Shown here piece after piece: positions 1 to 7,506 of a DNA stretch of 64,000 nt. Each line of letters begins with the position of its first letter. Position 1 is the first letter of the stretch. The stretch is taken from positions 1-64,000 of the IMG/VR virus record IMGVR_UViG_3300012926_000036; one strand, given 5' to 3'. The notes under the pieces are model-generated. The model was given only the letters and a program-made list of their open reading frames with translations, made no database searches and had not been told where the DNA came from. A program made the position numbers and the translations under genes. The DNA is from a virus.

Positions 1-134
1 AACTCGCTCGCAGTTTTAAACTCTGGCAAGAGTGCGTCGATCCATCCGCGCACATGACTGAAGAGCAGTTTGGCGAGATGACACTAGCTGAGCGACTCAA
101 TTTCATGAGCGGATGCTTCGGGATCAAAGAATGA
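1..134 (+). CDS. Partial unknown protein, C-terminal end
   Basis: The reading frame that begins at base 3 is open from the window edge to a TGA at 132-134. The last 43 residues include WQECVDPSAHMTEEQFGEM and end in GIKE. The start lies outside the window. The stop overlaps the ATG of the next gene by four bases (ATGA), the same coupling seen throughout this element, which supports its being a real gene. No domain is recognisable from the fragment. Confidence 0.5.
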   Translation, partial: LARSFKLWQECVDPSAHMTEEQFGEMTLAERLNFMSGCFGIKE

Positions 135-271
135 AAAATCCCGCAGCAGTGGCCCTTGGTAAATTGGCTAAGGGCCGGCCTAAACGTTATTCCGCCGAGG
201 AGCTCGTTAAGCGTACAGCGCGGCTCCCGAGCCGGAAAGGGTGTAAGAAGAAAGCCGTGCAACATTTATGA
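131..271 (+). CDS. Small basic protein, unknown
   Basis: A 46-residue ORF with ATGA overlaps at both ends. It is strongly basic, with clusters such as KGRPKRY and RKGCKKK, which would suit nucleic-acid binding, but no known fold is visible. It is the second gene of a rightward cluster that starts outside the window. Support comes from gene packing and not from homology. Confidence 0.45.
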   Translation: MKNPAAVALGKLAKGRPKRYSAEELVKRTARLPSRKGCKKKAVQHL

Positions 272-483
272 AACTAGAAATTGCAACAGACGGAACATGC
301 AAACTATACGATGAAGCTGGCCAGTTAATGGCGGATTCTTCGACGGGGCGGTTAATCCGCTATTTCTCACACGAAGAAAACGCCAAGGCGTGGGCGAAGA
401 TGACCTCCTATGGCAAAGAGGGCGCTGTTGACGCTGCCTTTAAACACGCAAAACACCTCATTGACGCACAGGAGGCACGGTGA
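268..483 (+). CDS. Hypothetical 71-aa protein
   Basis: The start overlaps the preceding stop (ATGA). The protein has a YDEAGQLMADSSTGRL segment and then charged helical sequence, with no motif I recognise and no membrane segment. It probably belongs to the same rightward cluster as its neighbours. An ORF on the other strand at 408-602 overlaps it but has no supporting context. Confidence 0.5.
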   Translation: MKLEIATDGTCKLYDEAGQLMADSSTGRLIRYFSHEENAKAWAKMTSYGKEGAVDAAFKHAKHLIDAQEAR

Positions 484-502
484 GTAAACGAGATCAATAC
501 GA

Positions 503-709
503 ATGACAATATCAGACATTCTCTACCATTTAACCGAAATTGCGCAACGGTTCGGAGATTTACCGGTTGAAATTGATAACGGCTCAATAAATGATATCGC
601 ATTACTTCGGCCTATTAGCGCTAAACCGTACGTAAAAATCTCCCACAAAAATATCGTTACTGAAGAATCTGAGCTTTCTCCGAAACGTCAAGCTAAACGT
701 AGTAAATAG
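503..709 (+). CDS. Hypothetical 68-aa protein
   Basis: A short soluble protein that starts MTISDILYHLTEIAQRFGD and ends in a lysine/arginine-rich tail. The Leu/Ile-spaced N-terminus with GDLPVEI resembles small phage proteins that bear a GDLPV element, but I cannot assign a function. It is the last rightward gene before a convergent junction with the terminase small subunit-like gene. No clear hairpin terminator is visible in the 31-bp gap. Confidence 0.5.
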   Translation: MTISDILYHLTEIAQRFGDLPVEIDNGSINDIALLRPISAKPYVKISHKNIVTEESELSPKRQAKRSK

Positions 710-740
710 GTGAGCCTGATCTGTAACCTGTAACGGAGGG

Positions 741-1196
741 TTAAAGAATTTCCGCCTCAATCTCCCGGGTAAGCGCGGCCATGCGCTGGAGCTCACTCTC
801 CGGGACCATATGCACCTGGTGATCGACGCTCCCAGAGTGCTCAACCCTGTGCACCTGGAGTAGCGCGAACTCGTTCGGAAACATGCGTTCCAGCATCCAC
901 GCATAAGCGCGCCAATCTTCCTTGGCCTCGCCGAGTTCCCGGACCCGCTCTAAATACACGGGTTTCATGCGGCGTTTTAGCTCGTCATGTTTGTTGGGAT
1001 TACGGCCAAACCATTCGTACACAACGTTACGGCTAAATCCGGTGCGCTCAGCTGCCGCCGTGATAGTGAGTCCATCGGAAAGCGCGGAGAGTAAAAGCTC
1101 GAAGTGTTGGTTACTGAACCGGTGACCAACTAAAGACCGGGAACGAACGGCTTGACGTTTACGAGGAGAATTACCGTTTAATGGAGCGTTAGGCAT
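741..1196 (-). CDS. terS: Terminase small subunit-like HTH protein
   Basis: A 151-residue protein whose N-terminal half holds a helix-turn-helix (TAAAERTGFSRNVVYEWFGR). A charged helical region follows with an acidic/aromatic C-terminus around EDWRAYAWMLERMFPNEF. This arrangement (terminase-type HTH, then oligomerisation helices) is typical of phage terminase small subunits that recognise pac DNA and recruit the large subunit. It overlaps the HNH gene upstream by 8 bp, and HNH genes often sit next to terminase genes. The large subunit is far away at 43424-44797, which is unusual. A plain DNA-binding regulator is the alternative. Confidence 0.6.
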   Translation of the reverse strand: MPNAPLNGNSPRKRQAVRSRSLVGHRFSNQHFELLLSALSDGLTITAAAERTGFSRNVVYEWFGRNPNKHDELKRRMKPVYLERVRELGEAKEDWRAYAWMLERMFPNEFALLQVHRVEHSGSVDHQVHMVPESELQRMAALTREIEAEIL

Positions 1197-1524
1197 TCGC
1201 CAACTCCGTTTCTGCGCGTTTCAACGCGTGGAGCGATTGGTGGCACTGCTTACAAAGCCAAGTCACCTCTAACGGCTTGCTGTAGTCCTCGTGGTGCATC
1301 TGTGTGGCGTGCTCGCCGCAGAATGCACACTCGCTCGGACCATCGATTAAACCGCGTGAAATGTATACACGAGCATACGCACGAGAATTCCGCCTAAATC
1401 GTTGTTTAGCCGATAATGGATGCGTCGAGCGCCAATGGCGCATGTACTCGGCTTTACAGGTCAAGCAGTACGAATGAGAATCAGTTGCCAAATTTCCACA
1501 TTTACAGAACAGCGTGCGCGCCAT
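1189..1524 (-). CDS. HNH endonuclease with N-terminal zinc motif
   Basis: A 111-residue protein. The N-terminal CKCGN...CLTC pattern is a zinc-ribbon-like element. The C-terminal CAFCGEHATQMHHEDYSKP followed by WLCKQCHQSLH is a classic HNH nuclease core with two CxxC pairs that hold the fold. I chose the ATG at 1524 over the upstream TTG at 1545. The gene lies between integrase and terminase small subunit-like gene and overlaps the latter. Phage HNH proteins of this type commonly assist terminase cleavage; a homing-type role is also possible. Confidence 0.75.
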   Translation of the reverse strand: MARTLFCKCGNLATDSHSYCLTCKAEYMRHWRSTHPLSAKQRFRRNSRAYARVYISRGLIDGPSECAFCGEHATQMHHEDYSKPLEVTWLCKQCHQSLHALKRAETELANA

Positions 1525-1583
1525 GCGGCACACATTGTTCCACAAAACGCACTATAGCAAGCTGAAGTATGGTAAACTTTTTC

Positions 1584-2441
1584 CTACGCTACAAACGCCC
1601 GATTAATCTCAGTGTCCCGAGGCTCAAGATGGCCATAGTGCCGTTGCACAACACCAACGTCATCGCCAAGCCACTTGGCTATTTTGTAGATCGAGGTACC
1701 GGCGCTAGCGTGGAGCGAGGCGAATGTGCGCCGGCAATCGTGAAACGTCATACGAACATTCTTACGGCGCAAATAGTTATAGAATTTCCTTTTAAAATCG
1801 TACCGGTACCGGTGGCGGCCACCGACACGTTTCTCTGGGTAGAGCATGTACGGTGACGGCAAACCATAGACGCGCAGGAATGCCAGGAACGCGTCTGTGA
1901 GCGGGATAGTGCGGTCCTCGTGATCTTTGGTGTCCCAATCTTCGCACCGGGTAACGTGGAGGAGCGCATCGGGGAGACTGAACCATTCCGGGCGGGAGGC
2001 GACAACCTCGCCGAATCTCAAGCCGGAATGAAACCCGCAGAACAAAATGTACTTGAGCTCAGCATCAGTGCACTCAGTGATCAACCTACAAGCCGTATCA
2101 CGCGAGACGAACACGCGCCGAAACGGTTTCCGGTGCCTAGGGAGCGTCACACCGATAACAGGGTTCTTACCGCTCACAATTTGATGAATAATTAACCAGT
2201 CGTAATATTTGCGAATACTAAACAGATACGCAGCAACCGTTGACGGTTTAACTGTACGCAACTTATTATCAGCCCATTCTTGTAACGACTGCGTTGACAC
2301 ACTATCGAGCGTGACGAACTCACGGGACCACGACTCAAGCACAACTGATAAATCCCGATGATAATTGCGCGATATGTGCGCCCTTTTCGAAACCAGGTAC
2401 CCAGACAACCCTTGCATAACGTACTGAGATTTATTACTCAT
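1584..2441 (-). CDS. int: Tyrosine recombinase / phage integrase
   Basis: A 285-residue tyrosine recombinase with a SAM-like N-terminal core-binding domain (about residues 10-95) and a C-terminal catalytic domain. The visible catalytic set is R142 (SGLRFGEV), K172, H234-x-x-R237 (HDCRRTF) and nucleophile Y269 (RHYGHL). The usual histidine of the LGH position is D260 (LGDD), a tolerated deviation. It would integrate and excise the element, and a tRNA 3' half lies 70 bp upstream of its start at 2511-2549, the expected attachment site. It also gives the element a way to resolve multimers. Confidence 0.9.
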   Translation of the reverse strand: MSNKSQYVMQGLSGYLVSKRAHISRNYHRDLSVVLESWSREFVTLDSVSTQSLQEWADNKLRTVKPSTVAAYLFSIRKYYDWLIIHQIVSGKNPVIGVTLPRHRKPFRRVFVSRDTACRLITECTDAELKYILFCGFHSGLRFGEVVASRPEWFSLPDALLHVTRCEDWDTKDHEDRTIPLTDAFLAFLRVYGLPSPYMLYPEKRVGGRHRYRYDFKRKFYNYLRRKNVRMTFHDCRRTFASLHASAGTSIYKIAKWLGDDVGVVQRHYGHLEPRDTEINRAFVA

Positions 2442-2510
2442 ATACGCACGATAGCAACAATAATTTCTATAAACTATTCTCTTGCTATTTTAACTAGGAT
2501 AACATGAATG

Positions 2511-2549
2511 GGGTTCAAGAGGGCGCGGGTTCAAATCCCGCCGGCCCGA
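2511..2549 (+). other. tRNA 3'-half, probable attachment site
   Basis: The bases form a perfect T-arm: stem 2525-2529 with 2537-2541 and loop TTCAAAT. The arm is followed by CGGCCCG plus discriminator A, which is exactly the 3' half of a tRNA acceptor. The 5' half (D-arm, anticodon arm, matching acceptor strand) is missing upstream. The fragment sits 70 bp from the integrase start. Integrases of this family use tRNA 3' ends, and phages carry this piece to restore the host gene. Phage-type genes on both sides favour attP over attL/attR. Confidence 0.75.
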
Positions 2550-2680
2550 TCATAATCTCTAGGGATAGCGCCACAGACGCACTCTCCTGCATTAGCCAGG
2601 TGTTCGTAATCACTTTCGTCGTCGGCCACAGCTGGGCAACCAACGTCGTGTAAAATCCCGTTATGATCAGCTACTTTCAT
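2531..2680 (-). CDS. Small Cys-containing protein, 49 aa
   Basis: An ORF on the minus strand with a CVCGAIPRDYDR segment near its end and an acidic middle (ADDESDYEHL). It could start in frame at the ATG at 2692 instead; the ATG at 2680 has GGGTGA ten bases upstream. The stop codon lies inside the T-loop of the tRNA remnant, so the last codons double as attachment-site sequence. Function is unknown; CxC-type micro-proteins of this size are often nucleic-acid associated. Confidence 0.45.
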   Translation of the reverse strand: MKVADHNGILHDVGCPAVADDESDYEHLANAGECVCGAIPRDYDRAGGI

Positions 2681-2722
2681 TGTTTCACCCATATCAAACG
2701 CACTACCAGCTTAGTCCTACGC

Positions 2723-2887
2723 TTACGCTTTGCCGAAGGTGCCGCCGTCGTGCATGAACTTCTCGATGATCATTACGATGACCACGGAGAGAGATCTACG
2801 TTCACGCTCGGCGACACCAATGACTTGTTTTTTTAGGTTCGGATCTACATAGGCTGAGATCTGAACCGGTTTCGTCTTCTGTGCCAT
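2723..2887 (-). CDS. Ribbon-helix-helix DNA-binding protein
   Basis: A 54-residue protein that starts MAQKTKPVQISAYVDPNLK. The layout (one beta strand VQISAYVD, then two helices with RERRSLSVVIVMIIEKF) is that of CopG/Arc-type ribbon-helix-helix regulators. Such proteins bind operators as dimers and on plasmids often control copy number, toxin-antitoxin genes or relaxosome genes. It is placed between the methyltransferase and the attachment site, so it may regulate integrase or replication. Confidence 0.75.
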   Translation of the reverse strand: MAQKTKPVQISAYVDPNLKKQVIGVAERERRSLSVVIVMIIEKFMHDGGTFGKA

Positions 2888-2956
2888 ACACTACGGTACG
2901 TTGGGCAAGTTTAACGAAACTTTACGCATAATCAAGCGAAAAATATTATTTTCTTT

Positions 2957-4246
2957 TTAAAACATACCATGAGTAACATTGGTACGGTCCTCAGCGAGTT
3001 TAACGTAGGCTGGGTTAAGCTCAATCAGGACGGCTCGCCGCCCAAGCTCAAGCGCCACCTTGCCGGTTGTGCCACTACCGGCGAATGGATCTAAAACCGT
3101 GTCACCTGGGCGGCTTCCGGCCAGGATGCAAGGTTTAATCAGGTCCTCGGGGAACGTGGCGAAATGGGCTTCATTGTAGGGTTGGGTGGCGACCGTCCAG
3201 ACCGTGCGTTTGTTGCGATACCCCTTAGATACGCGGCCACCTACTCCTCCTAGTCCACGGAATCCGCCCCCTTTAGGATCACTATTTTCTAATTTGTATG
3301 TATCTGCCCTTACCGAGATGCTCCCATACTCTTCTACGCTATCCTCCCTAATCGCCTCCGCATCGTAGAAATAATCGAACCCTTTCCATCGCGGAACCTT
3401 GTCCTCAGATTCTTCTCTCCACCGCGTTTTCCCGTCGCTGTAATTACCGTCAATGCCGTCGTGTGCACTGTCCGAGGTATCCCAGCCCGCAGGCGTTTTC
3501 GCACGCGCTTTATTCAACTTTATCACCTCCGACAGATCTGGGCTGTACGACCATTCGTCGGTATCGCGAGCTTGCCAGACGAGCGGCTTGCCACCGTTTT
3601 TGGCCAACAGGTAAATCATCTCATGGCTTTTAGTTGGCCGATCGGTAACGCTCTCAGGCATCGGATTCGGTTTATGCCAGATGATCTCGCTGCGTAGGTA
3701 CCATCCATCCGCCTGCAACGCCATCGCTAGCCTAGCCGGTATCATGCAGAGGTTTTTCGGCTTTAAGCCGGTATTTAGGCGTTTATATTGACGTGCCCCA
3801 TCCATTCTGGCTCCAAAACATGCATCGCCCCTTGAATCATGTCTGCCCACTTCGCCGCTCGCGTACGAATCTCCCATGTTCACCCAGAGCGTTCCGTCGT
3901 TTCTAAGCACGCGCCAAACCTCACGGAACACGCCCACCATATTGGCGATGTACCCTTCTGGCGTGGCTTCGAGTCCCAGTTGCGAGTCGATACGCATGGC
4001 ACCGCATTTTCCGCAAACAAATTTTTTAAACTTCCCATTGTAAGTGGATTCCTTGGAATCTTCCAGACCGGAAGGGTAACCGTTGAACCGTTTATGATCA
4101 CACCCCTGGGTATCTCCGCCTTCCCACGTTGCCGTGCCGTAGTCGCGCAAGCCCCAGTACGGCGGACTCGTTACGCAACATTGCACGCTCTCGCCCGATA
4201 GCGTCGCCAGGATATCGCGGCAATCGCCGTTAAGGATCTGGATCAT
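2957..4246 (-). CDS. DNA methyltransferase (N4-C / N6-A type)
   Basis: A 429-residue amino-methyltransferase. The catalytic motif SPPYWGLRDYG is near residue 27 and the AdoMet-binding DPFAGSGTTG motif is near the C-terminus, followed by RRAVLIELNP; this is the circularly permuted beta-class order. A likely zinc knuckle (CDHK ... CGKCG, residues about 49-81) is inserted after the catalytic motif, and the central region is long. Phage enzymes of this type protect DNA from host restriction or mark it for packaging. I see no partner restriction enzyme, so it is probably a solitary methylase. An ATGA overlap with an upstream frame is probably coincidental. Confidence 0.85.
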   Translation of the reverse strand: MIQILNGDCRDILATLSGESVQCCVTSPPYWGLRDYGTATWEGGDTQGCDHKRFNGYPSGLEDSKESTYNGKFKKFVCGKCGAMRIDSQLGLEATPEGYIANMVGVFREVWRVLRNDGTLWVNMGDSYASGEVGRHDSRGDACFGARMDGARQYKRLNTGLKPKNLCMIPARLAMALQADGWYLRSEIIWHKPNPMPESVTDRPTKSHEMIYLLAKNGGKPLVWQARDTDEWSYSPDLSEVIKLNKARAKTPAGWDTSDSAHDGIDGNYSDGKTRWREESEDKVPRWKGFDYFYDAEAIREDSVEEYGSISVRADTYKLENSDPKGGGFRGLGGVGGRVSKGYRNKRTVWTVATQPYNEAHFATFPEDLIKPCILAGSRPGDTVLDPFAGSGTTGKVALELGRRAVLIELNPAYVKLAEDRTNVTHGMF

Positions 4247-4286
4247 GGTTTTAGGTCCATAACCTCGGTGACCGTTTGGACATGAG

Positions 4287-4405
4287 CCAAATGGTGATTT
4301 CTTGTAGGGGCCAAAACTATATTCTTAATATATAGTTTTGGACCCAACCATTTGGGCCATGGTCCATAACTGGGTTTTGAACCCTTATTTTGACCCTTTT
4401 GGACC
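4287..4405. repeat. Nested inverted repeat plus direct repeats
   Basis: This intergenic stretch between the helicase and methyltransferase genes holds a 12-bp perfect hairpin (4311-4322 with 4330-4341, loop TCTTAAT). An outer perfect 9-bp pair surrounds it (CCAAATGGT at 4287-4295 and ACCATTTGG at 4347-4355). Next to these are four copies of a TTTTGRACCC-like element: 4336-4345, 4375-4384, 4388-4396 and 4397-4405. Repeats beside a replicative helicase gene are typical of origin iterons, but they could also be an operator or an RNA structure in the transcript. Confidence 0.6.
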
Positions 4406-4415
4406 TTATGGTCCT

Positions 4416-5834
4416 TTAGCCCTTGAATGTGTTCAGCTGGTAGCATCCTGAAAGATCCTTGAATATGGTTTTTTGTTTGAGCGCGTCGTTGAGCAACCGT
4501 TTAAAGGTTGAGTCGCCGCATTTAATGATTCGTTTTGCGCGTGCGCACAAATCCGCAAACGCGCATGCTTCCCCGATATCGAGTAATTCAGTTAACGCTT
4601 GGACCGTATATTTCGGTGGGCGGCCACCGATATTTGTGCGAAGATTCTCTGGGTTAATCTCAAGCGCCGAGGTGTAGACCGGGTATTGCCACCGGACAAC
4701 AAACTCCGGGATCGGGGGGAAAGAGCGTAAAATGGCGCTGACGGTGTAACAATCCTCGCTCTCGTTCGGTGTCAACGTAAGCAGGCTATCCGGGTCACGT
4801 GCCCAGACACCGGACCCGCTTGCACGGTCAACCGGATCTTTGGCGCTAGCGTTCCCTTTTGAAAAATGGTGCGTCATGGCAATTGATGCGCTAAGAGATG
4901 CCGCAAACGCTTCGACGGCATTGCAAAATGTGATTATGTCGCCGGTATCCGACTCGTTTAGGCCGGCCAAGAGCTTGTACACCGGGTCAATAATAATCAG
5001 GGAATAGCGCTCACTCCGGAGTTGGTCCGCTAGCGCGTTAAGGTCGCCGAGCTTAAAGTTGCGGCCACGGAGATGTACAACCCGGATATTGGCCAGGTCC
5101 CCGGCGTTGTACGCCTCGCAGATGCGTTCTAATCGACGTCGAAGGTCCCAATCAGGCAACTCGAAATTAAGCAGTAGAACAGGCCCCTGGCGCGTTTTAC
5201 GGCCCCACCAATCGAACCCATTAGCAACGCAAAAGAGCAATTCAAGGATCATCCATGTTTTGTAAGCTTTAGATGGCGCCGAGATTATCATCTTGCCACC
5301 CTGGTACAAAATACCGTCAATGATTACTGGAGGAATATGCGCCGGTAAAAGGTCACAGGTTATCGGTGCAATCGGTAACTGACCGTTTAACCCGGTTACG
5401 AGTTCGTGAACCCTGCGCTCTAACCCTTTAAGCGTATCAATATCAAAATGCGTATCAAGCAGTTGCCGCCCAATAGCGATAACCTGGCGTTCACGAAACG
5501 TGGTTATAACCCATCTAAGGTACTCTTCGTAGTTCGCCTCGGTATCGACAAAATTGTACAAGCTGTTTACGTACTCTTTGCCACCAGCTTCCTTAAGTGA
5601 ACCGTTATCGCGCAACGTTTCGGTCAACCAAATAAAATCAATCTTGCGCTCTGGGTACGGCCATTCGGTTATCGCTTCATAAATTAAGGTGTGCGCCGGC
5701 AGATAAAACACTTTACCGCTTAATGTTGCCGCGCACGCTTTTTGCACCTGGCCAGGAGCGCGCAGGAGAGAACACAATAACCCGCGTTCGCTGTCTAAAG
5801 CCGACGGGATGACCGGCTCGTTTCCATTGTTCAT
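4416..5834 (-). CDS. Replicative helicase, DnaB-N plus RepA-like ATPase
   Basis: A 472-residue protein. Residues about 10-140 match the DnaB N-terminal helical domain (opening with SALDSERGLLCSLL). Residues about 165-390 form a RecA-fold ATPase of the RepA/AAA_25 group: Walker A SAPSKAYKT (185-193), Walker B SLIIIDP with D283, and a sensor region AMTHHFSKG. A C-terminal winged-helix-like segment follows. Such proteins act as hexameric replicative helicases in plasmids and phages. The flanking repeats could be its loading site. Together with the recombination block it suggests the element replicates independently at least part of the time. Confidence 0.8.
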   Translation of the reverse strand: MNNGNEPVIPSALDSERGLLCSLLRAPGQVQKACAATLSGKVFYLPAHTLIYEAITEWPYPERKIDFIWLTETLRDNGSLKEAGGKEYVNSLYNFVDTEANYEEYLRWVITTFRERQVIAIGRQLLDTHFDIDTLKGLERRVHELVTGLNGQLPIAPITCDLLPAHIPPVIIDGILYQGGKMIISAPSKAYKTWMILELLFCVANGFDWWGRKTRQGPVLLLNFELPDWDLRRRLERICEAYNAGDLANIRVVHLRGRNFKLGDLNALADQLRSERYSLIIIDPVYKLLAGLNESDTGDIITFCNAVEAFAASLSASIAMTHHFSKGNASAKDPVDRASGSGVWARDPDSLLTLTPNESEDCYTVSAILRSFPPIPEFVVRWQYPVYTSALEINPENLRTNIGGRPPKYTVQALTELLDIGEACAFADLCARAKRIIKCGDSTFKRLLNDALKQKTIFKDLSGCYQLNTFKG

Positions 5835-5864
5835 GGCACGTTCTCATGTTGTGCAAAACCGGGT

Positions 5865-6125
5865 TTATTTTTTAACGAACTGCATTCGCCGCGCTTCCGC
5901 TACTTTAGCGTTGTAGGCATTAAGTGTTCCCTTTAATTCCTCTAACCGGCTTGCGTCAAAGAGCGGGTCCTCAAGCAACGAAGATTTCACAACCCATGCG
6001 TCTGGAACAAATACGTCCCGGAACAACAGCTTCTCGACAACCGTGACGTGCACACCGAGTTGCTTCGCGAGACTATTCCTAGCGAAAAACTTTTTTGACG
6101 AATTATTTTCTTTTCCGTTGACCAT
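5865..6125 (-). CDS. Putative HTH DNA-binding protein
   Basis: An 86-residue protein with a lysine-rich start, then SLAKQLGVHVTVVEKLL, which reads as a helix-turn-helix, and a charged helical C-terminus. It is transcribed divergently from the rightward replication block, 53 bp away from the likely first rightward start, and heads the leftward helicase/methyltransferase cluster. That position is where a phage switch regulator or helicase-loading cofactor would be. Either role is possible; no family is recognised. Confidence 0.55.
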   Translation of the reverse strand: MVNGKENNSSKKFFARNSLAKQLGVHVTVVEKLLFRDVFVPDAWVVKSSLLEDPLFDASRLEELKGTLNAYNAKVAEARRMQFVKK

Positions 6126-6178
6126 GCAAAATAATATCGTACGGTGTGGAACAATACAAACAGATATTTTATTTTAAT
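6126..6178. promoter_or_regulatory. Divergent promoter region
   Basis: An AT-rich gap between the leftward HTH gene and the rightward block, containing AATATCG and the run TATTTTATTTTAATAT. It must hold the leftward promoter for 5865-6125 unless transcription starts within a gene, and it probably holds the early rightward promoter. I cannot place -35/-10 boxes with confidence. A GTG at 6146 offers a longer start for the rightward gene. Confidence 0.4.
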
Positions 6179-6343
6179 ATGAAAAGTCCAAGGGCCTCAC
6201 GCTACTTCATCTGGTTTAACCGCAAATGGGTTCAGTGCTCCACGGCGCGCCCAGTCGCCAATGATTGCCTTGAATACGTCCTGGAAGACGGCGCATTCGG
6301 GCTAGCAGCGGCAAATAAATGGGTCGGTATTCACGCGTTTTGA
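6179..6343 (+). CDS. Small basic/aromatic protein, 54 aa
   Basis: A short protein that starts MKSPRASRYFIWFNRKWVQ and ends in ANKWVGIHAF. I chose the ATG at 6179; a GTG at 6146 would add 11 residues. It is the first rightward gene of the replication block, and its stop lies 6 bp before the likely ATG of the Sak4-like ATPase. No family is recognised. Confidence 0.45.
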   Translation: MKSPRASRYFIWFNRKWVQCSTARPVANDCLEYVLEDGAFGLAAANKWVGIHAF

Positions 6344-6348
6344 AGCTT

Positions 6349-7200
6349 ATGGCTAATCCCACCGTTACTGCGGCGCCTCCGAACAATGATCAGGCGGCGG
6401 CGATTGATGAAAACCCGTTTACCCAGCAGGCAGCCTCCGAAGCCCGGAAACCCGTTAAGCGCAGCCTTTTAGAATCGGTTATTACCGGCAAGAAAGTTCG
6501 GCCACTTCTTACGGTGTTGTACGGCCCGCCTGGTGTAGGTAAAACCACTTGGGCGTCTAAGGCTCCTAACCCAATTTTTATTCCGACCGAGCGCGGCGTT
6601 GACCAGGTAGGCGCAACCCGGTTCCCGATGCCGGAGACATTTGGCCGGTTCTGTTCGATGGTTCGCGCAGTAGCTAATGAAAATCACGGGTACCAAACAT
6701 TGGTTATCGATACAGCCGATGGTTTAGAAGCGCTTATCTGGGCGGACGTTTGCGAAAACAAGAAAGTTACTTCGATTGAGGAACTTAAATGGGGTGATGG
6801 CTACACGGCAGCTAAAGGCAAATGGCGCCGGCTCTTAAACGAGCTGGTTACGCTTTCAGAACGGATGAATGTCGTTATCCTGGCACACGCGCATATCAAG
6901 ATCTTTAACGACCCAGCGTTACCAGACCCGTACGATATGTGGAAAATTAAGATGCACGATAAAAGCGCGGAGGTGCTACGCGAGTGTGTAGACAACATTT
7001 TATTTGCTTGCCACGAGGTTACGCTGGCAAAGGATAAACCGACTGACGATAAGGGTAAAGGGTTGCACTCCGGTAAACGCATTATTCACACCACGGCCGG
7101 AACCGGGTACGAGGCGAAAAACCGATTTGAACTGGACGATCCGATTGACCTTGAATGGTCGGCGTTAGCGAGCGGTGTACGAGAGTTTTACGGGAAATAA
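6349..7200 (+). CDS. Sak4-like recombination ATPase
   Basis: A 283-residue RecA-fold ATPase of the phage nucleotide-binding type (AAA_24/Sak4). Walker A GPPGVGKTT is at residues 59-67, an IPTERGVDQVG segment follows, Walker B is TLVIDTADG, and the sensor is VVILAHAH. Sak4-like proteins assist single-strand annealing and recombination together with an SSB. The later DUF669-like and nuclease genes are the usual partners. I chose the ATG at 6349 (MANPTVTAAPP) because the in-frame one at 6319 lies inside the previous gene. Confidence 0.85.
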   Translation: MANPTVTAAPPNNDQAAAIDENPFTQQAASEARKPVKRSLLESVITGKKVRPLLTVLYGPPGVGKTTWASKAPNPIFIPTERGVDQVGATRFPMPETFGRFCSMVRAVANENHGYQTLVIDTADGLEALIWADVCENKKVTSIEELKWGDGYTAAKGKWRRLLNELVTLSERMNVVILAHAHIKIFNDPALPDPYDMWKIKMHDKSAEVLRECVDNILFACHEVTLAKDKPTDDKGKGLHSGKRIIHTTAGTGYEAKNRFELDDPIDLEWSALASGVREFYGK

Positions 7201-7212
7201 AGTTTCCAACAC

Positions 7213-7497
7213 GCAGCTGAGCGTAGCCGAGCAGAGCCGAGCCTAGCTTAGTCAAGCCTAGCGCAGCTAAGCGGAGCACAGCATAGCTTAGCATAGAATA
7301 GAATAATCTTGAATACTTTCTTACCACAGTAGAGCGCAGCACAGCTAAGCTTAGCTTAGCGTAGCGTAGCTCAGCGAAGCCAAGCGAAGCCAAGCACAGC
7401 ATAGACCGATATTAAACACTTTTTACCATAGCCCAGCAAAACCGAGCCCAGCGAAGCCAAGTACAGCAAAGCCTAGCGAAGCCTAGCATAGCATAGA
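7213..7497 (+). repeat. Three arrays of a 5-bp NNAGC repeat
   Basis: AGC recurs exactly every 5 bp in three runs: 7215-7297 (about 17 units), 7333-7405 (about 15) and 7430-7497 (about 14). Each run has a few one-base deviations (AGT, AAC, AGA). The phase resets between runs. Every run ends in ATAGA, and each spacer carries a related sequence: GAATACTTTCTTACCAC, TAAACACTTTTTACCAT, and AAATACTTATGATTACCAC over the next gene's start. The two bases before AGC vary freely. The arrays fill the 306-bp gap between the ATPase and the next gene. Confidence 0.95.
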
Positions 7498-7506
7498 CAA
7501 ATACTT

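Noticed and set aside
4243-4446. 67-residue ORF between methyltransferase and helicase genes (minus strand)
   Set aside because: It runs through the inverted and direct repeats; the predicted protein is low-complexity and has no family, so I treat the stretch as non-coding.
7082-7402. Minus-strand ORF that reads like pentapeptide repeats (ASLGF AELRY AKLSL)
   Set aside because: Any GCTNN pentanucleotide array gives AxLxx in one frame. The frame breaks at each spacer and overlaps the end of the Sak4-like gene, so the DNA repeat is the primary signal.
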